Shown: positions 8,771 through 16,821 of the stretch, piece after piece
Position numbering within the stretch: the first letter of the stretch is position 1
How the letters are laid out: the number at the start of each line of letters is the position of its first letter
Assembly: GCF_900110075.1 (NCBI RefSeq)
Contig: NZ_FOCJ01000001.1
Span: 868,001 to 932,000, forward strand
DNA: 64,000 bases
Direction of reading: 5' to 3'
From: Paenibacillus sp. OV219
Lineage (GTDB): Bacteria > Bacillota > Bacilli > Paenibacillales > Paenibacillaceae
Notes under the pieces: generated by a model
What the model was told of the DNA's origin: nothing
What the model saw: only the letters and a program-made list of their open reading frames with translations
Database searches by the model: none
Program-made: the position numbers and the translations under genes

Positions 8771-9543
8771 GAGCCGTCAGTTCCTTTCTGCGGCAGTATC
8801 GTTCGCGCTCGAGCGTAATCCGCGTCGCTGAATCGGCTCCAAGGCTCCGTCTTCGGTGGGGCAGCATGCAACGTCAGCCACTCCTTCGTAACAGGGTGTG
8901 ACACGCCGACCATGGCGGACCATAAGGCAATGTCTTGCTCGCCCTGCACCGCAGGAGCGCCGTACTTGCGGTCGTATACGAGAGGACAGCCAATCGCCGA
9001 CATTTGGGCGCGTATCTGATGCGAGCGTCCAGTCAGCAGCTTCACAGCAACGAGAGAGAAGGCGCCGTGCTTCGCGACAACCGCATAGTCGAGAATCGCT
9101 TCTTTGGCATCCTGCACCTGCTTCGTATGAACAGTGACGATATTTCGTCCCGCATCTTTACGTAGAAAATGCCGCAAACGCCCTGACGAAGCTTCTGGCG
9201 TTCCATGTACAACTGCAACGTACAGCTTATCAAAAGAACGGCTGCGAACCGACTCTGACAAACGTCCTGCTGCCTTGGAAGTCTTCGCAAACAGCATCGC
9301 GCCGCCGACTGGCCGATCCAAGCGATGTACAAGTCCGACAAAGACATTGCCAGGCTTCCCGTAGCGCGCCTTCAAGTCTTCCTTGAGCAGCGTCACCATA
9401 TCCGGCTCACCGGTATCATCGGCTTGGGATAGTATCCCAGGCGGTTTAATTACGGCGAGTAGATGGTTATCTTCGTAGAGAACTGGCAGGAGCGGTTCAG
9501 GGCCGTGCTCCAGGCCTTTTCCCGCTTCCTTGTCCATTGTCAT
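8767..9543 (-). CDS. RluA-family pseudouridine synthase
   Basis: This enzyme isomerises a uridine in structured RNA, most likely rRNA. The HRLDRPVGGAMLFAKTS motif holds the catalytic aspartate. KLLTGRSHQIRAQM and CPLVYDRKYG are the other conserved family blocks. No S4 domain is evident at the N-terminus. The frame is open back to 9642, but that stretch overlaps the upstream methyltransferase. GGGAGG 9 bases before the ATG at 9543 fixes the start, one base after the upstream stop. The target site in rRNA cannot be deduced. It shares a 4-base overlap with the capA-type gene, so all are on one transcript. Confidence 0.9.
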   Translation of the reverse strand: MTMDKEAGKGLEHGPEPLLPVLYEDNHLLAVIKPPGILSQADDTGEPDMVTLLKEDLKARYGKPGNVFVGLVHRLDRPVGGAMLFAKTSKAAGRLSESVRSRSFDKLYVAVVHGTPEASSGRLRHFLRKDAGRNIVTVHTKQVQDAKEAILDYAVVAKHGAFSLVAVKLLTGRSHQIRAQMSAIGCPLVYDRKYGAPAVQGEQDIALWSAMVGVSHPVTKEWLTLHAAPPKTEPWSRFSDADYARARTILPQKGTDGS

Positions 9544-9544
9544 C

Positions 9545-10411
9545 TTACTTGCCCTCCCAGCGGCCAAGGATGCCGCATGGGAGTGTAAGGCCGGATTCCG
9601 TAATCGGCAATCCAATCTCCCCACAATGAATCGAGCCCTCAAACTTGCGGCCCACCGTCATATGCAGCATGTTATGCAGTACAGTAGGGGATAGACCAGT
9701 CGTATAGGAGTTAACCAGCACAAACAGCGGATCCTCCGACAGAATCGTCGTACAGAAATCCAAGAACGGGAAGAGATTCGTCTCCAGCTTCCACATCTCG
9801 CCGTTTGGTCCGCGTCCGTAAGAAGGCGGATCCATAATGATCGCATCATATTTCTTGCCGCGGCGCTCTTCGCGCTGGACGAATTTGAATACATCATCCG
9901 TAATGTAACGAATTGGAGCGGATGCAAGGCCTGACAGCTCAGCGTTTTCTTTTGCCCACTGTACCATACCTTTAGCCGCATCGACGTGACATACCTCAGC
10001 TCCAGCAGCAGCAGCAGCGACAGTTGCGCCGCCTGTGTACGCGAACAGATTCAACACACGGATCGGACGACCTGCATTCCGGATCTTGTCCATCATCCAC
10101 GTCCAGTTTACAGCTTGCTCGGGGAACAAGCCCGTGTGCTTAAAGCTCGTAGGTTTAATATGAAATTTCAGCTCACCGTACTCAACTGTCCAACGTTCCG
10201 GCATTTTCGTGCGGAATTCCCATTCGCCGCCGCCTGAGGAGCTACGGTGATAATGGCCGTCAGCCGTCTTCCATTGTTCATTCTCATTGGCAATCGGCCA
10301 AATAACTTGAGGGTCCGGTCTGCGTAAGACGTAGCGGCCCCATCGTTCTAATTTTTCTCCGTCTCCCGTATCGAGAAGCTCGTAGTCTTTCCATAAGTCA
10401 GCGTTGTACAT
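9545..10411 (-). CDS. Class I SAM-dependent methyltransferase, RlmI/RlmK-like
   Basis: This is a predicted RNA methyltransferase of the Methyltrans_SAM type related to 23S rRNA enzymes RlmI/RlmK. The SAM-binding motif is VLNLFAYTGGATVAAAAAG (around residues 119-137). MDPPSYGRG is the catalytic DPPSY-type motif. The N-terminal part (about 100 aa) is short and lacks an evident PUA domain, as in the Firmicute subfamily. GGAAGGAAA precedes the ATG at 10411, which lies inside the end of the response-regulator gene (14-base overlap). With RluA next to it, the operon pairs two RNA-modification genes with a signalling regulator. The exact modified base is unknown. Confidence 0.87.
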   Translation of the reverse strand: MYNADLWKDYELLDTGDGEKLERWGRYVLRRPDPQVIWPIANENEQWKTADGHYHRSSSGGGEWEFRTKMPERWTVEYGELKFHIKPTSFKHTGLFPEQAVNWTWMMDKIRNAGRPIRVLNLFAYTGGATVAAAAAGAEVCHVDAAKGMVQWAKENAELSGLASAPIRYITDDVFKFVQREERRGKKYDAIIMDPPSYGRGPNGEMWKLETNLFPFLDFCTTILSEDPLFVLVNSYTTGLSPTVLHNMLHMTVGRKFEGSIHCGEIGLPITESGLTLPCGILGRWEGK

Positions 10412-11126
10412 GAAGATTTCCTTCCTTGACGTTAAATTTGTAGCCTACACCCCGTACCGTTACAATGTAGATCGGGTTTGCAGGATCGGGCTCGATTTTT
10501 TTGCGAAGATTGCTGATATGCACCATCAGAGTGCGTGTATCACCCATACTGTCATGGCCCCAAACGATCGTATACAGGTCGTCTAGTGCAAAAGCGCGAT
10601 TCGGCGTCTTAGCGAGTCGAACGAGAAGCTCAAACTCCTTAGCGGAGAGGAACACTTCCTTATCCCTCACATGGACAGTTCGTGCCGGCAGGTCGATCAC
10701 AAGGCCATCAAGCTGCAGCACCTCTCCGGTCATACGCTCGATTGAACGTTGCTCATTGACCGATTGGCGGCGCAGATGTGCTTTCACGCGCGCGACGAGC
10801 TGGCTAGGGCTGAACGGCTTGGTCATATAATCGTCGCCGCCTACCGTAAGACCATGTATAATGTCAGTATCGTCGCTCATGCAGCTAATAAACAATATGG
10901 GAACGTTGGAAACGGTACGTATTTGCTTACAAACCTCGTACCCATCCAAATGCTTGAGCGAAATATCGAGCAAAATCATGTCCGGAGAGATAGATTCCGC
11001 CATGTGGACGGCATCTTCACCGTTGTCTGTTGTATGTACAGCGTAGCCTTCGCGTTCCATATAAAGCGTTATGAGCTCGGTAATGTCAGCTTCATCGTCT
11101 ACAACTAATATTTTGCTCCCACTCAT
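10398..11126 (-). CDS. OmpR/PhoB-family response regulator
   Basis: This is a two-component DNA-binding regulator of 242 aa. Its receiver domain has acidic residues Asp10/Asp11, phospho-acceptor Asp54 (ILLDISLKHLDG) and Lys103 (MTKPFSPS). The C-terminal winged helix (about 135-235) contains KEFELLVRLAKTPNRAF and GDTRTLMVHISNLRKKIE. It is divergent from the histidine kinase gene at 11177, with only 50 bases between the starts. This is an unusual arrangement for a cognate pair, but pairing is likely. The regulator heads the reverse operon with the methyltransferase, RluA and capA-type genes. Confidence 0.93.
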   Translation of the reverse strand: MSGSKILVVDDEADITELITLYMEREGYAVHTTDNGEDAVHMAESISPDMILLDISLKHLDGYEVCKQIRTVSNVPILFISCMSDDTDIIHGLTVGGDDYMTKPFSPSQLVARVKAHLRRQSVNEQRSIERMTGEVLQLDGLVIDLPARTVHVRDKEVFLSAKEFELLVRLAKTPNRAFALDDLYTIVWGHDSMGDTRTLMVHISNLRKKIEPDPANPIYIVTVRGVGYKFNVKEGNLHVQR

Positions 11127-11176
11127 CTTCGTTTCTTCCCCCTCTTCCTAGGCTATTATAACGAAAGGAGACAGGG

Positions 11177-13312
11177 GTGGGCAATCCGCGTTTCCAGGAG
11201 GTTAGCACAATTCGGCGTCATTTATGTTATTTTCTGCTTCTCGTGATTCCGCTTCTTGGATTAACGAGCTGCTCCGTCGAGAGCAAGCAAGTCGAACCTG
11301 TGGCAAAGCAAGGGACAATTGACCTTCGCAGCTGGCAGTTTGAAACAGACGGTCAAGTTGAACTGTCGGGACAGTGGGCGTTCTATGCAGGCAGGCTGCT
11401 GCAGCCGGGTGATGCTGTTCTTGAGCAGCGCACAGCGACTGTGCGAGTGCCTCGGTCGTGGAACAGCTATCGGAACGTACAAGGCATTGACGAAGGTCAA
11501 GGCTATGCGACTTATAAGCTTACAGCGCTCATACAGCCAACGGATCATGTGCTTGCGATGCGTCTGCCGAATATTTTTAGCAGCTATAAGCTGTGGGTGA
11601 ATGGCAAGGAACTCGTAGAACTCGGGCATGTCGGAACAAGCAGGAGCGGCTCGAAGGCGGAGCAGTTTCCGAAGATCGTCTCGTTCAACACGAATTCAGA
11701 CAAGCTCGAAATCGTCATCCAAGTATCCAATTTTCAGCATCGAAAAGGTGGCATATGGGTTCCAATGCAGCTCGGCGACAGCGATTCGATCGTTGATGCG
11801 CAGATGAAAACGACCGCTAAGGAGATGCTGATCCTCGGCAGCCTTATTATTATCGGTGTTTATCACATTGGTCTGTATGCGTTTCGGCGACAGGAGCAGT
11901 TTACGATGCATTTTGGCCTGCTCTGTCTATTTGTTGCTGCAAGGGCAAGTGTGACAGGGGAGAACTACCTGCTGCGGCTATTCCCGATTTCGTGGGAAGC
12001 AGGACTTAAGATCGAATACATAGCTTTCGCGCTAAGCGCGGTAACGGGTTTTCTCTATGTGTACAAGCTATTTCCGCTGGACGCCTCGAAGCGAGTCATT
12101 CCGTTTGTAACGGGAATTGGGCTATCTTTATGCGTGTTTGTGCTCCTAAGCCCTGCGATCATATTCTCGAAGCAGCTCCCACTGTTTCAGCTATTCGTCG
12201 TCGGCGTTGCGATCTACTCGCTTGCAGTCCTCATTACCGCTCGGATGCGGCGAAGAATCGGCTCTACATTCGTCCTTACGGGGCTTGCTGTCTTTGTAGT
12301 GACGGTGCTGAACGACATGCTGTTCTTCAATGAATGGCTCGTCTATACGCAGTTGGTCCCGCTGGGCTTGTTCTTCTTTATGCTGATGCAATCCTTTATT
12401 ATCTCAAGGCGCTTCTCGAACGCGATGGTGCGAGTGGAGCATGTATCCAATGAGCTTCGCGAGCTGAATATCCATCTGGAAGAGCGGATTGAAGAGCGCA
12501 CGGTCGCGCTCAGCGAAGCGAATGCAACGCTTGCACAAACGAACCGGGAGCTGCAACGGTCAGAGACATCCCGAAGGCATCTCATGACGAACATTTCGCA
12601 TGATTTGCGAACGCCGATTACGCTGCTGCAAGGATATTTGGAAGCTTTCCAAGATGGCGTAGTGCAGTCGGAGCAGCAGCAGCAGCGTTACATTCGGATG
12701 ATGCTCGGCAAAGTAGGAGGGCTCAACCGGCTCATCCGTGATCTGTTTGAGCTGACGAAGCTGGAGGCGGGTCAGACGCGGTTTGATTTTGCGAAGGTGC
12801 CGCTTGGGCAATGGATCCAGCAGCTGCATGATATGTACGAGATCGACGTCATTAGCAGCGGTTTACGGTTCAGCTGCGACTTCCACAGCGTCAGCTCCAC
12901 TGAGGATGGCCATGCGCATGAGATGGAACAGCAGAACCGCATTCTACTAAGCCTCGACTTGGCAAGAATGGATCAAGTGCTGGCGAACGTCGTGTACAAT
13001 GCAATCAAGCATACGCCCAGAGGCGGCGAAATAACGCTCTCCTTCTTCTTCGAAGAGCATACAAGCCGAGTAATCGTAACCGTGAGCGATACAGGCAGCG
13101 GGATTGCGGATGAGCATTTGCCGTACATATTCGATCGGTTCTACAAGAAAGATGTATCGCGTAATTCTGCGGATGGCGGAAGCGGACTTGGACTTGCAAT
13201 TGCAAAAGAAATTGTGGAGGCGCATGATGGCGCGATAGGTGCGGTGAGTACGGTGGATAAAGGGACGATGATCTGGTTCATGCTCCCGGCGGAAGTGCGT
13301 ATGGTGGGCTAA
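11177..13312 (+). CDS. 7TMR-DISM sensor histidine kinase
   Basis: This is a membrane sensor kinase, probable partner of the adjacent OmpR-type regulator. The N-terminus has a signal sequence with a lipobox-like LTSC (Cys33). Next come an extracellular jelly-roll domain of the DISMED2 type (about 45-195, with GQWAFYAGRL and FSSYKLWVNGKEL), seven membrane segments (about 210-405), a coiled coil (about 415-460), and a HisKA domain with His475 (NISHDLRTPITLLQGY). The HATPase_c domain has NAIKHTP, DTGSGI and GGSGLGLAIAKEIV. The GTG start follows AAAGGAG with 6-base spacing. DISMED2 domains are thought to bind carbohydrates. The 3' end overlaps the convergent XRE gene by 4 bases. Confidence 0.92.
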   Translation: MGNPRFQEVSTIRRHLCYFLLLVIPLLGLTSCSVESKQVEPVAKQGTIDLRSWQFETDGQVELSGQWAFYAGRLLQPGDAVLEQRTATVRVPRSWNSYRNVQGIDEGQGYATYKLTALIQPTDHVLAMRLPNIFSSYKLWVNGKELVELGHVGTSRSGSKAEQFPKIVSFNTNSDKLEIVIQVSNFQHRKGGIWVPMQLGDSDSIVDAQMKTTAKEMLILGSLIIIGVYHIGLYAFRRQEQFTMHFGLLCLFVAARASVTGENYLLRLFPISWEAGLKIEYIAFALSAVTGFLYVYKLFPLDASKRVIPFVTGIGLSLCVFVLLSPAIIFSKQLPLFQLFVVGVAIYSLAVLITARMRRRIGSTFVLTGLAVFVVTVLNDMLFFNEWLVYTQLVPLGLFFFMLMQSFIISRRFSNAMVRVEHVSNELRELNIHLEERIEERTVALSEANATLAQTNRELQRSETSRRHLMTNISHDLRTPITLLQGYLEAFQDGVVQSEQQQQRYIRMMLGKVGGLNRLIRDLFELTKLEAGQTRFDFAKVPLGQWIQQLHDMYEIDVISSGLRFSCDFHSVSSTEDGHAHEMEQQNRILLSLDLARMDQVLANVVYNAIKHTPRGGEITLSFFFEEHTSRVIVTVSDTGSGIADEHLPYIFDRFYKKDVSRNSADGGSGLGLAIAKEIVEAHDGAIGAVSTVDKGTMIWFMLPAEVRMVG

Positions 13313-13638
13313 TCGACTTGCTTGATGACGGCCATCATGCGGTCAATGGATGCTTTACGCTTCTCCTGATCCATATGGCTCAACAACCTAATAATTTCCA
13401 TTGTCTCAGGCGTTAGTGTCGGTGATTCCCGTCTTGATGCTTCTCCTCCGATAATATAGTCGAGTGAAACGCTGAACAGGGCGGCAAGCTTCCGCAATGT
13501 GTCATAAACAGGCTGTCTATTGTTAATCTCATAATGGCTGTAGGCGGACCGGGTAATGCCGATCTGCCTTGCCACCTCATCCTGCGAGTAATTGTGGCGC
13601 AGCCGCAGCTCTCGCAATCGATCTCCCATTGTCATCAT
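13309..13638 (-). CDS. XRE-family HTH transcriptional regulator
   Basis: This is a 109-aa single-domain repressor-like protein. The Cro/C1-type HTH occupies about residues 5-60 (LRELRLRHNYSQDEVARQIGITRSAYSHYEINNRQP). The C-terminal 40 residues are helical and may mediate dimerisation, comparable in size to SinR/Xre-type Bacillus regulators. TAAGGAG precedes two possible starts, ATG 13638 and ATG 13635. A palindrome in its promoter region (13704-13718) is a probable autoregulatory operator. Confidence 0.88.
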   Translation of the reverse strand: MMTMGDRLRELRLRHNYSQDEVARQIGITRSAYSHYEINNRQPVYDTLRKLAALFSVSLDYIIGGEASRRESPTLTPETMEIIRLLSHMDQEKRKASIDRMMAVIKQVD

Positions 13639-13703
13639 CGCAAACTCCTTACCTCTTATTTATTCATCTGATTAGATACAAAATGTCCTATTATGTACTT
13701 TAT

Positions 13704-13718
13704 GATACAAATTGTATC
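13704..13718. promoter_or_regulatory. Operator-like palindrome in XRE gene promoter
   Basis: GATACAAATTGTATC is a perfect 7+1+7 inverted repeat. On the reverse strand TTGACA (-35, plus-strand 13720-13725) is followed by this palindrome and then CATAAA as a possible -10. The operator therefore fills the promoter spacer. A second, degenerate copy (GATACAAAATGTCC) starts at 13675. This arrangement fits autorepression by the XRE protein. Confidence 0.65.
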
Positions 13719-13849
13719 GTTGTCAAGTGATTTCCTCTACGAACCACTCTAATTAGGAGAAGATTGTCAAGCTATGAAGCAAGAAGAGAAGGACCGGACG
13801 CTGTTGACTCTCTATTGTCAGTAGGCGTTCAGTCCCTTTGTGCTGCATA

Positions 13850-14554
13850 TTAATGCAAAATATATCTTCGTGCACCGATGCTCGCACTCACCGTACCAAG
13901 CTTAAGTCTTATTGGGATAACGCGGTTTGGACGAATGTCTGAGGAGGCGTACTTAGACAATGCGGAGAAGTCCGGGTAGATGAACTGATCCTCCAGATAG
14001 GCAGATTCCGTAGCGTCAGGCGCTCGGTGCTTGTTTAGCGCTCTTATAATGCCTTCACCGCTCTCCATGCCGATCCCATGCCCGAAATAATGATCATCCC
14101 CCATCTTGATCACGTTCTCGCCTTGCCAGATTCGTTCCTCCGGATTAACCTCCGGATTCTTGAAGTAAAGAACGTCGCCGGGTTTAGAGTTCGAGCTTGG
14201 CGCATCTTCTCTTGTTAAACCGAGATTGTTATCGAATTGCCACGAGTGCAGATATAGCTTCGGAAAGAGCCGGTTGAACGTGTCTTCGCCGAGCGTTTCT
14301 AAGACCGCTTTATATTCAATGATCATAACAGCGGTCGCACATTCAAATCCATATTTACTCGCGTTCTCGAAGATGTCTCGGATGCCATCCGCCGCAGTGA
14401 CGTTCCGTTTCAGCTCGAAGCCGCCCTCGCTAGTCAAATTCCAATATTCCGAATTACAGTACGACGTCCGAAACGTCGCGAATCCCACATCACTATTGCG
14501 CATGTCTCTGGCCGCAGCCAATATATTCGACCTTAAAACAGGTTCGAAATTCAT
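13850..14554 (-). CDS. tgl: Protein-glutamine gamma-glutamyltransferase (spore coat), probably N-terminally short
   Basis: This is a transglutaminase that cross-links spore coat proteins through glutamyl-lysine bonds. Recognition rests on YGFECATAVMIIEYKAVL with Cys72 as the nucleophile, and on YFKNPEVNPEE, WQGENVIKMG (catalytic Glu) and YFGHGIG (catalytic His). These match the B. subtilis Tgl triad region. The product is 234 aa and begins at a position that, by my recollection of B. subtilis Tgl (245 aa, Cys116), corresponds to about residue 45 there. An in-frame TAG lies 36 bases upstream and no homologous extension is seen. The missing N-terminus abuts the repeat-bearing region starting near 14636, so the gene may have been truncated. 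AAGGCGG precedes the ATG. Confidence 0.87.
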   Translation of the reverse strand: MNFEPVLRSNILAAARDMRNSDVGFATFRTSYCNSEYWNLTSEGGFELKRNVTAADGIRDIFENASKYGFECATAVMIIEYKAVLETLGEDTFNRLFPKLYLHSWQFDNNLGLTREDAPSSNSKPGDVLYFKNPEVNPEERIWQGENVIKMGDDHYFGHGIGMESGEGIIRALNKHRAPDATESAYLEDQFIYPDFSALSKYASSDIRPNRVIPIRLKLGTVSASIGARRYILH

Positions 14555-14635
14555 CTCATTTCCGCCTTTCTTGTGCAGCTCGCACGCCTATTCCAACATT
14601 GTATGGGCAAAGGATAATGCTTGTGCATTTAGCAA

Positions 14636-14655
14636 AACCCTGTAAAGGTTGAAAT
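14636..14655 (+). repeat. 20-bp near-direct repeat, left copy
   Basis: AACCCTGTAAAGGTTGAAAT matches the copy at 16776-16795 at 17 of 20 positions. The two copies bracket about 2.1 kb holding a broken and an intact methyltransferase gene. A GTTTTACATC motif lies at 14696 here, with another at 16714 near the right copy. Confidence 0.55.
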
Positions 14656-14769
14656 CCGAGTTTTCTTCGAGCTTTGATGTAATAGTTTTGCATCAGTTTT
14701 ACATCAGGAGTACATGGGATGTAACTTTAGCATCTATTCTATTTTCCTATAGTGTATTTTACAGTGGTA

Positions 14770-14788
14770 CATCTGGGACAGTGGGACA
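14770..14788 (+). repeat. Left arm of long-range inverted repeat (GGGACAGTGGGAC type)
   Basis: ACATCTGGGACAGTGGGAC here is nearly the reverse complement of TGTCCCACTGTCCCATATGT near 16523-16542. About 15 bases downstream, the stretch at 14868-14890 (GGGACATTCTCATTTATAAG followed by TGGGTCAG) resembles, from memory, the multiple terminal repeats of IS21-family elements. No transposase frame survives, so this would be only a scar. Confidence 0.4.
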
Positions 14789-14902
14789 GTTTCGGGAAAA
14801 ACCCAGCAACGGCGCGGGTTTGTGCGTTTGACTTAGTGTCCAACTGCATGCAATTCCCGGGGGACATTCTCATTTATAAGTGGGTCAGTAGGGGAGAGGA
14901 CG

Positions 14903-14930
14903 AAAAAAAGCAGCGCAGATTATACTGCGC
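14903..14930 (-). terminator. Reverse-strand terminator-like hairpin
   Basis: GCGCAG (14913-14918) pairs with CTGCGC (14925-14930). Read on the reverse strand, it is followed by TGC and seven T residues. No reverse-strand gene precedes it now, so it may be left over from a lost element. A weaker forward hairpin (GCCGCT 15008-15013 with AGCGGC 15026-15031, then TTTTA) follows. Confidence 0.5.
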
Positions 14931-15075
14931 CGCCTTTAGATGTAGTTTCGGACACTTAACGAATTCAGCGGTTTGCCTTGCCAACTGGAAAATACAAAAA
15001 ATCGTTCGCCGCTCTCTCAAAGGTTAGCGGCTTTTAGTCGTTTCATCGCACATTCTTTCTTGTACTCGCGCAGCA

Positions 15076-15207
15076 ATGGAATCTATTCCGTACGACAGGT
15101 TTGATTTTAATCAACTATTACCTAGTTTGATACAAGTCGCCTATGCCATGATGAACCTGTCGCAGCACGCGGCTTATCCATTCAGAAAGGGTGATTCCGA
15201 TGAATGA
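15076..15207 (+). other. Possible gene fragment, 43 codons
   Basis: An open stretch encodes MESIPYDRFDFNQLLPSL and ends FRKGDSDE. It has no ribosome binding site and no family I recognise, although its amino-acid composition is protein-like. In this repeat-rich, gene-poor segment it is best read as debris from a lost gene. The rest of 14555-15478 holds repeats, two hairpins and the methyltransferase remnant. Confidence 0.25.
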
Positions 15208-15271
15208 CAACCTGAACATCGCAACCGCTACGATACGGAGGGCGACGTTAGCGTAACCCTCCATAACGAAT

Positions 15272-15425
15272 GGAGGCCGTTAACTTGATCATTGAAGATC
15301 AAATTATCGCGCAATGGTGCGCCGAGTTATACGACCAGAACTTGTTTGAGACGGATGGGGACGTTCAGTTTCTGGCGGGATTATCCGAGGCTCCTGTACG
15401 GCCTAGGCGTGTAGCATCAGTGTGT
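15272..15425 (+). pseudogene. N-terminal remnant of a SAM methyltransferase
   Basis: The frame from ATG 15272 reads EDQIIAQWCAELYDQ, then LFETDGDVQFLAGL, then PRRVASVC. By memory this is the N-terminus of a class I methyltransferase family whose members continue into a glycine-rich SAM-binding loop (ILEVCCGSGR-type). Here the frame loses that loop and runs instead into unrelated sequence overlapping the next gene's leader. It is most likely a decayed paralogue or relic directly upstream of an intact methyltransferase. Confidence 0.55.
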
Positions 15426-15478
15426 ACGCTGACTATCGCTGGTCTAGTCTCAACAATATCGAAGGAGGTTATCAAAAT

Positions 15479-16276
15479 ATGCAACGACCCCAAATATGGC
15501 ACTATGGCCTTGTCGCGCAATCGTGGGCGAATGCCGGGACGGAAGCTGGTCCGGAAGCGGCGTACTACAAGAAGCTGATCGAGACGTCCGGACAACCGGC
15601 GCTTGATCTGGGCTGCGGCAGTGGACGCTTGTTGCTCCTCTTTTTGCAGGCTGGTCTGGATGTGGATGGCTGCGACTACTCGGAGGATATGCTTGCAGTC
15701 TGCCAGGAGCAAGCAGCAAAGCAAGGCCTTTCACCCCGGCTCTATGCGCAGGCAATGCACGAGCTGGATCTGCCCCGGCGCTACAGGACGATATTTGCCT
15801 GCGGGGTGATTGGTCTCGGTGGAGAGCATCGTCTGACTATGCAGGCAATGCAGCGCTGCCATGAGCATCTACGTCCAGGCGGCACGTTCGCATTCAACTA
15901 TATGGTGCGATGGAACGATCCGCCCGCTTGGCTGGCGAGGTTGCCTGAGTACAGGCGGGCTGAACCCGAGGGATGGCCCGCATCCAGTGAGCGCCAGCGC
16001 CTAGCCGACGGCACGGAGCTGGAAATGGCTGCCCGGACACTTGAGACAGATCCCTTGGAGAACGTCGCCACCCGTCAGATGCGAGTCCGGCTATGGCACG
16101 AAGGAGACCTTATCAAGGAGGAAGTTCACACGCAAAGGGTGGATGACTATACGAAGAACGAGTTGGTGTTGATGCTTGAGCGCGCAGGCTTCAGCGACAT
16201 ACAGATCTTTGGAGATTTCAGCGACGAACCAGCTACCGCAGACCACAAAGAACTGAGCTTTATCTGCCGAAAATAA
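15479..16276 (+). CDS. Class I SAM-dependent methyltransferase
   Basis: This is a 265-aa methyltransferase of unknown substrate. Motif I is LDLGCGSGRLLLLFL (about residues 42-56), followed by the acidic loop DVDGCDYSEDML, the post-II region TIFACGVIGLGG and LRPGGTFAFNYMV (motif III). A long C-terminal half with many charged residues ends in FSDIQIFGDFSDEPATADHKELSFICRK, as in small-molecule or tailoring methyltransferases. The frame is open from 15422, but AAGGAGGT 9 bases before the ATG at 15479 sets the start. It is followed by a strong terminator and sits alone within the repeat-bracketed segment. Confidence 0.85.
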   Translation: MQRPQIWHYGLVAQSWANAGTEAGPEAAYYKKLIETSGQPALDLGCGSGRLLLLFLQAGLDVDGCDYSEDMLAVCQEQAAKQGLSPRLYAQAMHELDLPRRYRTIFACGVIGLGGEHRLTMQAMQRCHEHLRPGGTFAFNYMVRWNDPPAWLARLPEYRRAEPEGWPASSERQRLADGTELEMAARTLETDPLENVATRQMRVRLWHEGDLIKEEVHTQRVDDYTKNELVLMLERAGFSDIQIFGDFSDEPATADHKELSFICRK

Positions 16277-16320
16277 AATCGCGTCCCAACCAAAACTCTG
16301 ATAACGTAATCGCGAAGCTA

Positions 16321-16352
16321 AAGCCTGCCGGCATTGCCGGCAGGCTTTATTT
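16321..16352 (+). terminator. Terminator after the methyltransferase gene
   Basis: AAGCCTGCCGGC (16321-16332) pairs with GCCGGCAGGCTT (16336-16347), a perfect 12-bp stem followed by TATTTTCC. Confidence 0.88.
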
Positions 16353-16522
16353 TCCGAAGAAGAGAGAAACTATAATTCTTGTCCTTTCCAAAAGACAAGA
16401 AGTTGTATTGTTTTCCGATTTACGCGGAAACATTATGCTCACGGCTACTGTCCCACTCGCTTTGAAGAAGTGAGACAATCAAATGAGGATCAAACCCTTG
16501 ATAATACTGAAGTATTTATATA

Positions 16523-16542
16523 ATGTCCCACTGTCCCATATG
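16523..16542 (-). repeat. Right arm of long-range inverted repeat
   Basis: TGTCCCACTGTCCCATATGT is the partner of the left arm at 14770-14788. A further GTCCCAC lies at 16543-16550 and another near 16449. The gap 16353-16821 also holds a CTTGTC/GACAAG hairpin (near 16380-16400) and the right 20-bp direct repeat. I see no convincing gene in it. Confidence 0.4.
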
Positions 16543-16775
16543 TCCCACATAGATTGCTAGCGTAAAGAGGATATAAAAGTGGATTTCTACGTACGAAATA
16601 GTTGGAAAGAACCGTATCCACACGGAAAAGGAAGGGAAACCTTACTGCGTGGACATAAGTTTACCGGTTTGCGCTTTTGTTGCTTTTACAGCTGATTTTT
16701 GATCAATTACATCCGTTTTACATCTGGCGTGGTGAATCAGTATCTGTACAAGTGGGGGGTCATGCTTAATGACGT

Positions 16776-16795
16776 AACCCTGCAAAGGTTGAGAC
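16776..16795 (+). repeat. 20-bp near-direct repeat, right copy
   Basis: AACCCTGCAAAGGTTGAGAC matches the copy at 14636-14655. The core AACC...GGTT is also an imperfect palindrome, so a regulator binding site is an alternative to a recombination scar. Confidence 0.5.
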
Positions 16796-16821
16796 AAGTT
16801 TTAGAGTGGTGGAGGAATGTC

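Noticed and set aside
15272-15578. A 102-codon forward frame as an intact gene
   Set aside because: Only its first half resembles a protein (a methyltransferase N-terminus). The second half overlaps the ribosome binding site and start of the next gene in another frame, so it is called a remnant.
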